A stretch of DNA of 64,000 nt from the NCBI GenBank assembly GCA_965230535.1, contig OZ246010.1:1240001-1304000 (forward strand), in the 5' to 3' direction. Within the stretch, counting starts at the first letter, position 1, and every line of letters begins with the position of its first letter. This stretch comes from JAUILH01 sp965230535 (GTDB lineage Bacteria; Bacteroidota; Bacteroidia; Flavobacteriales_D; JAUILH01). Under the pieces are notes generated by a model, which worked only from the letters and a program-made list of their open reading frames with translations, made no database searches and was not told the origin of the DNA. This document shows, piece after piece, positions 9,355-17,553 of this stretch. A program made the position numbers and the translations under genes.

Positions 9355-9373
9355 TTTAACTAGATTTAAAGTG

Positions 9374-9381
9374 CAAAGATA
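9374..9381 (-). promoter_or_regulatory. -7 element (TATCTTTG) of the map promoter
   Basis: The minus strand reads TATCTTTG, an 8/8 match to TAnnTTTG, 19 nt before the map start codon. I see no TTG at the expected -33 distance, so only the -7 half is supported. It lies in the 37-nt gap shared with the divergent TerB-like gene. Confidence 0.45.
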
Positions 9382-9391
9382 CTATTTGAAG

Positions 9392-9814
9392 ATGGAACAT
9401 AGTTACGAGAATATCCAGAAGAGAAAATTTACATTGATTGCAATTTTGAGTATGATGGCCAAAGCCGATGAGAAGTTGCACGATTTTGAACTCAACTTTT
9501 TACGCGATACCGCACAAAAAATGTCGGTTGAAATGAATGATTTTGAAACCATCTGGCAATCTCCGGAATCTCACATTCAAATTAAGCCCAGTAGCGAATT
9601 GGAGCGCATGCAGTTTTTCTTTCATGCTCTGTCTATGATGAATATGGACAGCCATGCCAGCAATGCAGAAGAACTATGCGCCAAAAAAGTGGGACTTCAT
9701 TTAGGTTTGAGACCAGACATGACTGGCGAATTGATTGAAGTCTTCAAAAAAGACATTCATGGTAACAATGAACCTGATGCGATAGAAAAAGTTTTGTTGA
9801 AGTACGCGAACTAG
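9392..9814 (+). CDS. Small TerB-like helical protein
   Basis: This 140-residue, probably all-helical cytoplasmic protein begins MEHSYENIQKRK. The segment 'AILSMMAKADEKLHDFELNFL' resembles the first repeat of TerB/DjlA-type domains, where an alanine-Asp motif and a following Glu bind a metal. The second half ('LGLRPDMTGELIEVF') would be the other repeat half. The function is unknown; TerB domains occur in stress and membrane-associated systems. I chose ATG at 9392 because an upstream extension would run through map on the opposite strand. The stop TAG interlocks with the rdgB stop (9811-9814). Confidence 0.65.
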   Translation: MEHSYENIQKRKFTLIAILSMMAKADEKLHDFELNFLRDTAQKMSVEMNDFETIWQSPESHIQIKPSSELERMQFFFHALSMMNMDSHASNAEELCAKKVGLHLGLRPDMTGELIEVFKKDIHGNNEPDAIEKVLLKYAN

Positions 9815-10392
9815 CCTTTATTTTCTTTCAAAAACTCAACCAGTTTCTTAACTGCTCGTCCTCGGTGAGATAATTCATTTTTTTGCTCAATCCACATCTC
9901 AGCAAAGGTCACCTGACGTCCTTTTGGTTGGAAGATTGGATCATAACCAAAACCATACAGTCCCTTCTTTTCTGTAGTGATATCGCCTTCGATTTTACCT
10001 TCAAAAGTAAAGACCTCTCCATTATTGATTAGAGCAATGACCGTTCTGAAAGCAGCTGAGCGTTTATCTTCTCCTTCCATTTCTCCAAGCACCTTTGCCA
10101 TGTTATCCTCAGCCCTGCATGCTTCCCCGGCATATCTCGCAGAATACACACCTGGTCTGCCATCCAATGCGTCAATTTCCAACCCGGTATCGTCTGCAAA
10201 ACAAGGTAACTCGCATTTTTTATAAATAAACTCTGCTTTCTGAATGGCATTTTCCTCCAAAGTTTCATGATCTTCCGGGATGTCTCCTTCAAGGTCAATA
10301 TCTGCCAGACTCAACACCTCAAATTCGTCTCCTAAAAGCTGTCTGATTTCCGTGAGTTTATTCTGATTATTCGTTGCAAATACGATGGTCAT
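9811..10392 (-). CDS. rdgB: XTP/dITP diphosphatase (RdgB/HAM1 family)
   Basis: This 193-residue house-cleaning pyrophosphatase hydrolyses ITP, dITP and XTP to monophosphates and so keeps deaminated purines out of nucleic acid. The N-terminal 'FATNNQNKLTEI' is the nucleotide-binding loop. 'CFADDTGLEIDALDGRPG' carries the catalytic acidic residues. 'GFGYDPIF' and 'LSHRGRA' are the purine-recognition motifs. Length matches the family. It overlaps the downstream end of the glycosyltransferase gene by 4 nt (stop at 10389), so it is probably at the end of the glycan operon transcript. Confidence 0.95.
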   Translation of the reverse strand: MTIVFATNNQNKLTEIRQLLGDEFEVLSLADIDLEGDIPEDHETLEENAIQKAEFIYKKCELPCFADDTGLEIDALDGRPGVYSARYAGEACRAEDNMAKVLGEMEGEDKRSAAFRTVIALINNGEVFTFEGKIEGDITTEKKGLYGFGYDPIFQPKGRQVTFAEMWIEQKNELSHRGRAVKKLVEFLKENKG

Positions 10393-11492
10393 GTGTTCGA
10401 TAGTTTTTTGTACAACAAAGCTAGTTTTTCGCTGGTATTTTCCTTAGAAAATTTTTCACGAACATATTTTTTGCCTTCAATGGAAAACTGCTTCCTAAGC
10501 GTCACATCAGAAGCCAGGTTCAACACTTCCTCACTTAATTTTTTGACGTTTCTATTTTCTACCAGAATTCCGGAAACCTTATCTTCAAACAGTTCTGCAG
10601 GTCCTCCACAATCAGAAGAAATTAAAGGAACTCCAAAGTATAAAGCTTCTAAACATACTCGTGAAAACGATTCTGATTCTGAAAAATTCACGACCATGTC
10701 GGCTTGCTTCATTTCATATTCCACATCCTCAGTAAATGCATGAAATGTGACAGCTTCAGATAATTTATTTTCTCGACAATATGCTTTCAGTTTCTCCACA
10801 TACTCCGATTCATCAGGTGTAACGCCAATAAATTTGATTCTCAGCTTTTCATTGTTTTTGAATGCCATTCTAAAAGCTTCCAGCATCAACATTTGTCCTT
10901 TGCCCGGCATCAATCTGCCAAAGTATGCAATGTGAATAGGATCCGAATCTTCAACAAGGTACTCCGGATGCCTTATCTCGTTTTGGAGAGGGTTATAAAT
11001 GTGCATCACATCATTACCCTGAAGATCATTCTTCACGATTTGAGAGACTGCCACAAGTTGATCAGCATACTTCATTGCTCTTTTCGCAAAAAAAGGATAG
11101 AGTGCTCTGATGTAGGAATTTTTCCTAAGTCTCACATGCTGAATCAACAACTTATCTCCCGATAGCTTTTTGATTCTCTGCCCTACCTGATTGTATATAT
11201 CGTTTACGTGAATCAACTTGATGTTATGTTGATCCATATATACGCACAGTTGTATTGCATCTTTCTTAAGTCTGGAAAAATAGCTTATGCTCTTAAGAGA
11301 CTTACTGAGGTATAGCGGATGGTAGGTAGTTGTTGCAAAGCCCATGGCTCGAATATCATGTTCCAATTTCGAATTGGAGGGTATCGCAAAATGAAATTCA
11401 AATTGCTCCTTAAGATCATTGCAATTCTGCATGATAGACAGATACGCGCCAGTGGTTTGAAGCGAATTCAGGACAATGAGCACCTTATTCAT
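10389..11492 (-). CDS. Glycosyltransferase family 4
   Basis: This 367-residue GT-B fold enzyme transfers a sugar from an activated donor in surface-glycan synthesis. The C-terminal donor-binding half shows 'HIAYFGRLMPGKGQMLML', 'ADMVVNFSESESFSRVCLEAL' (the EX7E-type motif) and 'GVPLISSDCGGPAEL'. I start at ATG 11492, which overlaps the TGA of the upstream glycosyltransferase as ATGA. The in-frame codon at 11513 would place the start inside the upstream gene. A strong GGAGGTG sits 8 nt before this ATG, unusual for Bacteroidota, though it also encodes Glu-Glu-Val of the upstream protein. Donor and acceptor are unknown. Confidence 0.85.
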   Translation of the reverse strand: MNKVLIVLNSLQTTGAYLSIMQNCNDLKEQFEFHFAIPSNSKLEHDIRAMGFATTTYHPLYLSKSLKSISYFSRLKKDAIQLCVYMDQHNIKLIHVNDIYNQVGQRIKKLSGDKLLIQHVRLRKNSYIRALYPFFAKRAMKYADQLVAVSQIVKNDLQGNDVMHIYNPLQNEIRHPEYLVEDSDPIHIAYFGRLMPGKGQMLMLEAFRMAFKNNEKLRIKFIGVTPDESEYVEKLKAYCRENKLSEAVTFHAFTEDVEYEMKQADMVVNFSESESFSRVCLEALYFGVPLISSDCGGPAELFEDKVSGILVENRNVKKLSEEVLNLASDVTLRKQFSIEGKKYVREKFSKENTSEKLALLYKKLSNT

Positions 11493-12667
11493 TTGTTCAC
11501 CTCCTCTTCCCAACTTGACATGATTCTGTCATGCGTAAATGTGGACATGAATTGAAAAGCCGTCTCCACCTGAACACTGGTATCTTGTTCAAGAAGTTGC
11601 TCCATTTCTTCAGCCCAATATCTGGCTATCTTTTCGTCTCCGGTATTCAACAGAGGCATTAGAACTCCTTTATCCGTACGAATCGGTTCGGTAATGGTAT
11701 CAAACCCCTGAACGTTTGCCTGAAATATTTCTCGTGGACCAGTGGGACAGTCTGCACTAATTACCGGAACTCGACATAGGATGGCTTCCGCCAGAGAGTT
11801 TGGGAAACCTTCCCATGAACTGGACAAAGCAAACAATTGACATTTGGAAATGATGGCAAAAGGATTGGTCTGATAGCCCAAAAGCACAACGTCATTTTCA
11901 GGATCACTCCCGCAAGAAAGGTTTAGCACCTTGCTTTTAGCCTCTATCTGATCTTTCAATACACCATCTCCAAGCAGAAGTAAACGAACATCCTTTCTGG
12001 TTTTGAGCTTTGCAAAAGCTGTGAGCAAACCCAATGGTTCTTTTTGTACATCCAGTCTTCCGGAAAATGCAATACATGGCTTTGAAAACGCTTTTGTGAT
12101 CTCCGGAGCGACAGCCTGCTCTGAGTCTTGTTGAATCTTCTCAAGATTATAAAAATTCTTAATCACTCTTAATCGGCTATCATCCAGGCCAAAGAAATGC
12201 CTCATTTCATCTGCAATACCATCAGATACGCAAACGACCTTATCCGCTTTTTTGAAGAATCTGGGGATCAATATTTTTTTGCGAACCCAGCCTGAAAAAC
12301 CGGAAATTTTATGATCAAATTGCTTGGATCCCCTTACACTTAAAATTGTCTTATGATCTTTTCGGGTAAGTACATTGATATAGTTGGCGCCTTCGAGAAA
12401 ACTGATACAAACATCAATCTTATACTCGGATTTCAGTGATTTCAGTGACTTAATTCGTTTTCTCCACTGGCTAATCTTTGACAGCTTAGAACTTGCCAAT
12501 TCTCCGAGAGCAATCGGTTTCACCGGTAGTTCATATACTTGCTGATAATTGCTGTGAAATGTGACGACATGAACTTCATGCTGCTTACTCAAAGCCATAG
12601 CTAACTTAGACAAAGAGCGCTGAGCACCTCCTTTTCCCAATTCCGGTATCAGCAATAGAACATTCAC
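11489..12667 (-). CDS. Glycosyltransferase family 4
   Basis: This 392-residue GT-B glycosyltransferase belongs to the surface-glycan locus. The N-terminal 'LLLIPELGKGGAQRSLSKLA' is a typical GT4 acceptor-domain start. The C-terminal half shows 'CIAFSGRLDVQKEPLGLL', 'LFALSSSWEGFPNSLAEAI' (EX7E motif with Glu in 'WEGFPNSLAE') and 'PVISADCPTGPREI'. The start is a GTG at 12667 immediately after the TAA of the epimerase gene; the next in-frame ATG would delete the first strand of the fold. It overlaps the next glycosyltransferase by ATGA. Sugar specificity cannot be read. Confidence 0.85.
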   Translation of the reverse strand: MNVLLLIPELGKGGAQRSLSKLAMALSKQHEVHVVTFHSNYQQVYELPVKPIALGELASSKLSKISQWRKRIKSLKSLKSEYKIDVCISFLEGANYINVLTRKDHKTILSVRGSKQFDHKISGFSGWVRKKILIPRFFKKADKVVCVSDGIADEMRHFFGLDDSRLRVIKNFYNLEKIQQDSEQAVAPEITKAFSKPCIAFSGRLDVQKEPLGLLTAFAKLKTRKDVRLLLLGDGVLKDQIEAKSKVLNLSCGSDPENDVVLLGYQTNPFAIISKCQLFALSSSWEGFPNSLAEAILCRVPVISADCPTGPREIFQANVQGFDTITEPIRTDKGVLMPLLNTGDEKIARYWAEEMEQLLEQDTSVQVETAFQFMSTFTHDRIMSSWEEEVNK

Positions 12668-13639
12668 TTAAAACTTAATATCGTCTAATTCTTTTTTGTG
12701 AGCCAGATACCATTTGATGGTCTTTGAAATACCTGTTGACAAATCAACCTTTGGAGCCCAATCCAAATGCTCATTTGCCTTACTGATATCTGCCCATGTT
12801 ACCTCAACGTCTGCATTGTGGCTGGGTAAAAAATCTATCTTGGGAGTTTTGTTCAGCTGTCTGCCTATTTCTTCAATCAGAGTAAACATGGAAATAGGAT
12901 TATTTCCTCCTCCCAGATTGAAAACCTCAAAACCTTTGTTCTTATTTTCTGCTGCAATGATACCTTCAACAATATCATCGATATAAGTGAAATCACGAGC
13001 CTGTTTTCCGGTTCCAAATAGCTGGATAGGCTTTTCATCATTGATCCAACGGATGAATCGCAGCACACTCATATCTGGTCTACCAAATGGTCCATAAACA
13101 GTGAAGAATCTTAAAGCACTCACATTCATACCATATTGAAATGCATAAGTATGAGCAATGAGTTCTGCCGCACGTTTACTAGCAGCGTATGGAGATATTG
13201 GTGTATCTACTTGCTGGTCTTCCCTAAAAGGCGTTTCCACATTAGAGTACACAGAAGAAGATGAAGCCGTTACAAAGTTTTTGATGCCGTGTTTCTGACA
13301 CAATTCCAAAAGATTGATTGTTCCTTTGGTATTGGTATCCAGATACTCTATTGGTAAATCCAAACTGGCTCGAACACCAGCTCTACCTGCCAGATTAAAC
13401 ACACCTTTGAAATCGTTCTCCTCAAACAATTTTGTAAGTTGACCTGCGTCTTCTATATCCAGTTCAACGAAACTAAAGTTCTTGTTTTCGCTCAAAAACT
13501 TTAATCTGAGGCGCTTTAGCTTCACGTCATAATAGTCGTTCACGTTGTCGATACCAACCACGGTTTCTCCCCGATCGATTAGCACCTGTGCCGTTCTAGC
13601 ACCTATAAAACCAGCAACTCCTGTAACTAGAAAGGTCAT
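12668..13639 (-). CDS. NAD-dependent nucleotide-sugar epimerase (UDP-glucuronate 4-epimerase type)
   Basis: This 323-residue extended short-chain dehydrogenase has the Rossmann motif TGVAGFIGA (residues 6-14), catalytic Ser region 'ASSSSVYS' and the YxxxK pair in 'SPYAASKRAAE'. The stretch 'GIDNVNDYYDVKLKRLRL' is typical of UDP-glucuronic/galacturonic acid 4-epimerases, which supply UDP-GalA to glycan synthesis. That assignment is by resemblance; UDP-glucose 4-epimerase or a dehydratase is possible. It sits between glycosyltransferase genes and ends directly against the GTG of the next gene. Confidence 0.85.
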   Translation of the reverse strand: MTFLVTGVAGFIGARTAQVLIDRGETVVGIDNVNDYYDVKLKRLRLKFLSENKNFSFVELDIEDAGQLTKLFEENDFKGVFNLAGRAGVRASLDLPIEYLDTNTKGTINLLELCQKHGIKNFVTASSSSVYSNVETPFREDQQVDTPISPYAASKRAAELIAHTYAFQYGMNVSALRFFTVYGPFGRPDMSVLRFIRWINDEKPIQLFGTGKQARDFTYIDDIVEGIIAAENKNKGFEVFNLGGGNNPISMFTLIEEIGRQLNKTPKIDFLPSHNADVEVTWADISKANEHLDWAPKVDLSTGISKTIKWYLAHKKELDDIKF

Positions 13640-13655
13640 GCGATAAAAGTAATCA

Positions 13656-14363
13656 TTAATTTCGTTCGGATCTTTCCTCCAGCATATTCCATATCTGATT
13701 TACTGATTTTGATCTGAATCCTGCAAAAAGTGAATCTAAAACGGGCCATTTTCGGCATTTACGACTCCTTTTCATCTTTGCATCTCTTAAATCTTTCAGA
13801 TTCTTTCCCAGAAATCCGGATAAGTTCGAGAGTGTTTGCCCATCAGTCATAAATTGATGATAGCTACATACGAAAGCTTCTCGTCCCTTAATCGACTCAA
13901 GAATATTGTAATTGTATTGACACCAAACTGACAAAGTTTTAAATCTGGCCCATCTGTTCATAGTACCATAGTGTCTCAAGACTTCATAAGGGTTCCTATA
14001 AACCACAATGATTTTATGATCTGGAAGCGCTTCTTGCCATAAAGGGTAAATCAAAGCCATTCTTGGTTCCTTAAATCCCCAGTTTTCATGAGATTGCATG
14101 GATTGAACAATGTTTTTGGCACTTTTCAGATGATCATCTGTCCATGAATAACTCTCTTTGATTTCGAGATCGATACTTCTTTGTCCTGCACAATTCAGCA
14201 CCTCAAAATCTAAATTAAGTACATCTTCATGTTCATACTGATTTCCCTGATCATATCCTCTTTTTTCATCAAAATCCCCCATGCAAAATCCACTATGGTG
14301 CAGAGTTTTACTGATCAGAGTTGTCCCTGATTTATGCATTCCTAAAACAACAACTACACTCAT
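13656..14363 (-). CDS. Sulfotransferase-family protein
   Basis: This 235-residue P-loop protein has the N-terminal 5'-phosphosulfate-binding loop 'LGMHKSGTTLISKTL' and a later 'IVVYRNPYEVLRHYGTMNRW' in the position of the 3'-phosphate-binding segment. It is shorter than many sulfotransferases and lacks an obvious RKGxxGDWK motif, so it resembles the Sulfotransfer_3 or LPS-type branch. It may transfer sulfate from PAPS to a glycan made by its neighbours, but activity is inferred. It overlaps the upstream glycosyltransferase by ATGA and precedes the epimerase by 16 nt. Confidence 0.75.
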   Translation of the reverse strand: MSVVVVLGMHKSGTTLISKTLHHSGFCMGDFDEKRGYDQGNQYEHEDVLNLDFEVLNCAGQRSIDLEIKESYSWTDDHLKSAKNIVQSMQSHENWGFKEPRMALIYPLWQEALPDHKIIVVYRNPYEVLRHYGTMNRWARFKTLSVWCQYNYNILESIKGREAFVCSYHQFMTDGQTLSNLSGFLGKNLKDLRDAKMKRSRKCRKWPVLDSLFAGFRSKSVNQIWNMLEERSERN

Positions 14364-15517
14364 GATTTCAACAGGGTTTTATAAAAGTCAACGTAGGACT
14401 CAACACATTGCTCAATATCAAATTTCTTTGCTGAAATCTTAGCTTTCTCTCCCATTTCAGATAAGCTTGATGGGTTGTCGTGTAAGAACTTCATTTCCTT
14501 GGCCAATTTCTCCGGAGGACAAACGCCACTTTCCAAATCAATTACAATCCCCGCTTCTCCTTTTGAAGATTGCAACATTTGTGGCACTTCACCAATCCTT
14601 GTAGCGATAACAGGCACACCACAATTCAGATATTCGATAACAACGGTTGGCAGACTTTCGCTCCCATAGTAGCTGGGAAGCAATCCAACATCAAAAGTTT
14701 CAATGAGTGTCTGAGGTTGTGCATGGTAACCGGAAAAATTGATTCTCGATTCGTTTTTGTACAACTCTTTTAATTCGCTTAGATAGACACTTTCTCCTAC
14801 CAAAATCAGCTCTGAATTGGGAAGGTCAGCCATGATGAAAGCCTTACAAGCTTCTTTCCAGCCCTTTTCCTTAATTCCCCGACTAACCATCCCAATCGTA
14901 AACTTGTTTTTTGAGGAAGATGGTTTGTTTGGTTTTGCTTTGGCGAATCCATTGTAAATTTTCTTTAATGGCAATTGAGACTTGAGGTCCTCCCTGAAAA
15001 AAGACAATTGGTGATCAGTAATGCACACGACTCCGGACAATGAGCTCATGATGTTTTGAAGTTTCTCATCAAAATTTGCAAGTTTTCTTTGATCGGCAGG
15101 AGTATGATAATGTCTGAGATAGTCTCCGTGAATGGTTGTTACATGACACACATTTTCCAATTTTGAAACGGCCCAATCCGAAGGCATCAGGTGACCATGT
15201 ATAACCGAAAAATCTTGTTTAGAGAGCCGTTTCAAGTCCTTATTTATTTTCCAGTTTCTAAGTGCTCTTGAGCTTCCAAGTTTTCTCAACAAACTGTCGA
15301 ATTTTGCCACCAGTTTATCGATGAAAACTGAGTTAAAGCTATAATTCACTTTTGTATTGATCAGATTGGTTTGAATAGTCGGATACTTATTCAACCTTTT
15401 ATGAAAACAATAGATTTCTGTTTGATAGCCAAGTCTATTAGCTTCAGTGGCCCAATTCATAGCGAATATTTCGGCACCGCCTGCACTCAGGGTTTCTAAT
15501 ACGATCAAGACTTTCAT
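14360..15517 (-). CDS. Glycosyltransferase family 4
   Basis: This 385-residue GT-B enzyme belongs to the glycan locus. The N-terminal 'IVLETLSAGGAEIFAMNWA' and the C-terminal 'FTIGMVSRGIKEKGWKEA', 'DVGLLPSYYGSESLPTVVIEYL' and 'GVPVIATRIGEVPQML' are GT4 hallmarks, with Glu pairs in the donor-binding motif. It should add one sugar to a surface glycan from a nucleotide-sugar donor; specificity is unknown. The gene overlaps the sulfotransferase downstream by ATGA. The 72 nt separating it from the upstream GT2 gene show only a weak 6-bp hairpin and no convincing promoter. Confidence 0.85.
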   Translation of the reverse strand: MKVLIVLETLSAGGAEIFAMNWATEANRLGYQTEIYCFHKRLNKYPTIQTNLINTKVNYSFNSVFIDKLVAKFDSLLRKLGSSRALRNWKINKDLKRLSKQDFSVIHGHLMPSDWAVSKLENVCHVTTIHGDYLRHYHTPADQRKLANFDEKLQNIMSSLSGVVCITDHQLSFFREDLKSQLPLKKIYNGFAKAKPNKPSSSKNKFTIGMVSRGIKEKGWKEACKAFIMADLPNSELILVGESVYLSELKELYKNESRINFSGYHAQPQTLIETFDVGLLPSYYGSESLPTVVIEYLNCGVPVIATRIGEVPQMLQSSKGEAGIVIDLESGVCPPEKLAKEMKFLHDNPSSLSEMGEKAKISAKKFDIEQCVESYVDFYKTLLKS

Positions 15518-15589
15518 ATAATTCCTTGTATCTGGAATTTTAAATTAACAAACTGGCTGAATTTAGATGATCATTTGTCAAAACACAAA

Positions 15590-16531
15590 TCATTTACTGC
15601 TTAATTTCCCGATTAAACTGGCTTTCACGTATTTCCAATATGTCCTCATCAAATACATTTTCGAACCAAGTTTTTCTCTTGCCATTCTAACAGCCTCTTT
15701 TGCCTGAACCGGATTTTTATGCGCAATATTGATTGCCTTCTTCAATAAAGTTTCCCCGAGCCAGGTGTTATCCGACAATAAATTCTTTTTGAACTGATTA
15801 ATGGCCTCCGAATTACCGGTTTCAACCCAATCCGTTCCACTCTCGACTCGCTGTTTCTTCAATTCTGTAATAAGAGGAATGGCCACCAGAGAATTTAGAT
15901 TTACCTCATTCGTTAAAGAATGGATATTATCCCTGTAATAATACAAAGGTTCATGAAGAAAAGCGATTGGATACTTCTCATTTATCAAGGTTACCCAATA
16001 GTTGTCCTCAGCATAAATCCTTTCAAGCAGATTCGGAATTGGGCCGATATCGTCATACACTTCTTTAGAGAGTAATATTGAAGCCAAAGCAAAAGGGAAC
16101 TTAGCTCTTACACCGGGCAGAATGATGTTTTCACGACTACTCAATGTCGTTTCCTTCTTCTCTTTTTTAACTCGATAAAAGTTACTGGCCGACACCTGAG
16201 TATTGCTGGTTTTTAGAGCTTCCAGCTGACGTTCAATCCGATCCGGAGCAGACCAGTCATCCGCATCCTGAATACAGATGTAATCACCTGTAGCTTTAGC
16301 GAACAATTTATTTCTGGTATACACATTGCCCTTGTTCTGCTCATTGTGCATGGCTATGATTCTGGGGTCGGCAATGCCATCAATAACTGCTCTGGTTTGG
16401 TCAGTCGATCCATCATCACAGATCAAAACTTCCAGATCAGAATGTGTCTGATCCAAAATTGAACGGATGGCTTTTTCAACGTATTTCACGCAATTATAAG
16501 CCGGTATGACTACTGTAACTTTGCAGGACAT
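15590..16531 (-). CDS. Glycosyltransferase family 2
   Basis: This 313-residue enzyme has a GT-A domain. It opens 'VTVVIPAYNCVKYVEKAIRSIL', with the nucleotide-binding 'EVLICDDGSTDQT' and the metal-binding 'CIQDADDWS' near residue 90 (DxD type). The C-terminal ~100 residues are helical and basic with no clear membrane segment. It should use a UDP-sugar donor in surface-glycan assembly. The gene starts 5 nt after the stop of the next GT2 gene, so they form a transcription unit. The target sugar cannot be assigned. Confidence 0.85.
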   Translation of the reverse strand: MSCKVTVVIPAYNCVKYVEKAIRSILDQTHSDLEVLICDDGSTDQTRAVIDGIADPRIIAMHNEQNKGNVYTRNKLFAKATGDYICIQDADDWSAPDRIERQLEALKTSNTQVSASNFYRVKKEKKETTLSSRENIILPGVRAKFPFALASILLSKEVYDDIGPIPNLLERIYAEDNYWVTLINEKYPIAFLHEPLYYYRDNIHSLTNEVNLNSLVAIPLITELKKQRVESGTDWVETGNSEAINQFKKNLLSDNTWLGETLLKKAINIAHKNPVQAKEAVRMAREKLGSKMYLMRTYWKYVKASLIGKLSSK

Positions 16532-16536
16532 GATTT

Positions 16537-17553
16537 TCAGGAATTGGCCCGTTTACCTTTGCTAAGAACAATGTCTTTCAGGTTTAAAAGAGGATTAGGC
16601 AGTTTGAGACGCGTACAAATCTTCTTGAGTAAAGGATTGTTCAATACCAGCTGGGGCTTGTGCTTATTGACAAACCTGGCCAGCATTTTGGCTGATTCAT
16701 ATTCACCGATGACATAAAACTGTTCTATACTTCTTGCCGCATAATGAGAGAGCAATACGGCTTCATCAAAATGAGGAACGTTCCCATTGTAAGTGTATTC
16801 AATACTTTGCTGTCTGCTCAGTAACAACCTTTCTACCTCATCATGTCCTTTAATCTTTGCTGCTCTGAGAAAACCGTTTTCTATGGCGTTTCTATCTAAC
16901 AAGAACTTGTCTTGTTGTGAGACCGTTTTCGATTGGTCGTGCATTCTGAAATTGACAATGGTATCATCAATCTTAACAATTTCTTCGGTTCCGTATTTCC
17001 CGAGAAAACGCATCCAAAACTCGGCATCCATTAAGTAATGAATCGATTCATTTAGCGGAAAAATACTGGCAAGTGCATCTCTGCGAAAATAAGTGACTGG
17101 TTGATCGATATGAAAACTTGCGAAAGTACTGGTGAAATCATCAAACACAGTGGTCCCTTTGGAAGTTCCCAGTAACTCTCCGTTTGCACCGACAAAGTTC
17201 TCTCTGGCAGATAAAACTAAAAGTTCTGATTTTGTGAAATGCTGACCAATTAGATCTAATGCACCCGGAGATAAGTAATCATCGCTATTAAGCCAGTTAA
17301 ATACGTCTCCTGAACAACGTGCAAATCCTTTGTTGATGGCTTCAGTTTGGCCACTGTCTTTTTCACTTACCCAATAGTGCAGATGTTTCTCGTATTTCTT
17401 TATGATGTCGACAGAATTATCCGTACTTCCTCCATCAATAATGATGTATTCAAGGTTCTCGTATCCCTGATCCAAGACCGAGCATATCGTTTCCTCAATA
17501 AAATCTCCCTGATTAAAGGAAGGCGTCACAATGGAGATCTTAGGCAGCTTCAT
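16537..17553 (-). CDS. Glycosyltransferase family 2
   Basis: This 338-residue GT-A enzyme opens 'ISIVTPSFNQGDFIEETI' and carries 'EYIIIDGGSTDNSVDII' and 'VFNWLNSDDYLSPGAL', where 'NSDD' is the metal/donor site. 'PVTYFRRDAL ... LMDAEFWMRF' matches the family's acceptor region. It is a close type match to WcaA-like transferases that build repeat units of exopolysaccharide. It overlaps the upstream membrane-protein gene by 14 nt, supporting a shared operon. Specificity is unknown. Confidence 0.85.
   Translation of the reverse strand: MKLPKISIVTPSFNQGDFIEETICSVLDQGYENLEYIIIDGGSTDNSVDIIKKYEKHLHYWVSEKDSGQTEAINKGFARCSGDVFNWLNSDDYLSPGALDLIGQHFTKSELLVLSARENFVGANGELLGTSKGTTVFDDFTSTFASFHIDQPVTYFRRDALASIFPLNESIHYLMDAEFWMRFLGKYGTEEIVKIDDTIVNFRMHDQSKTVSQQDKFLLDRNAIENGFLRAAKIKGHDEVERLLLSRQQSIEYTYNGNVPHFDEAVLLSHYAARSIEQFYVIGEYESAKMLARFVNKHKPQLVLNNPLLKKICTRLKLPNPLLNLKDIVLSKGKRANS

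Noticed and set aside
9158..9391. Upstream extension of the TerB-like gene
   Set aside because: It runs antisense through map, and the natural ATG is at 9392 after the intergenic gap.
11493..11510. Strong Shine-Dalgarno GGAGGTG before the glycosyltransferase at 11492 as a regulatory signal
   Set aside because: It also encodes Glu-Glu-Val at the end of the upstream gene, so chance is enough; kept only as a remark in the gene entry.
15518..15589. Hairpin ATTTGT / ACAAAT between two glycosyltransferase genes
   Set aside because: The stem is only 6 bp with mismatches outside and no T-tract; too weak to call.
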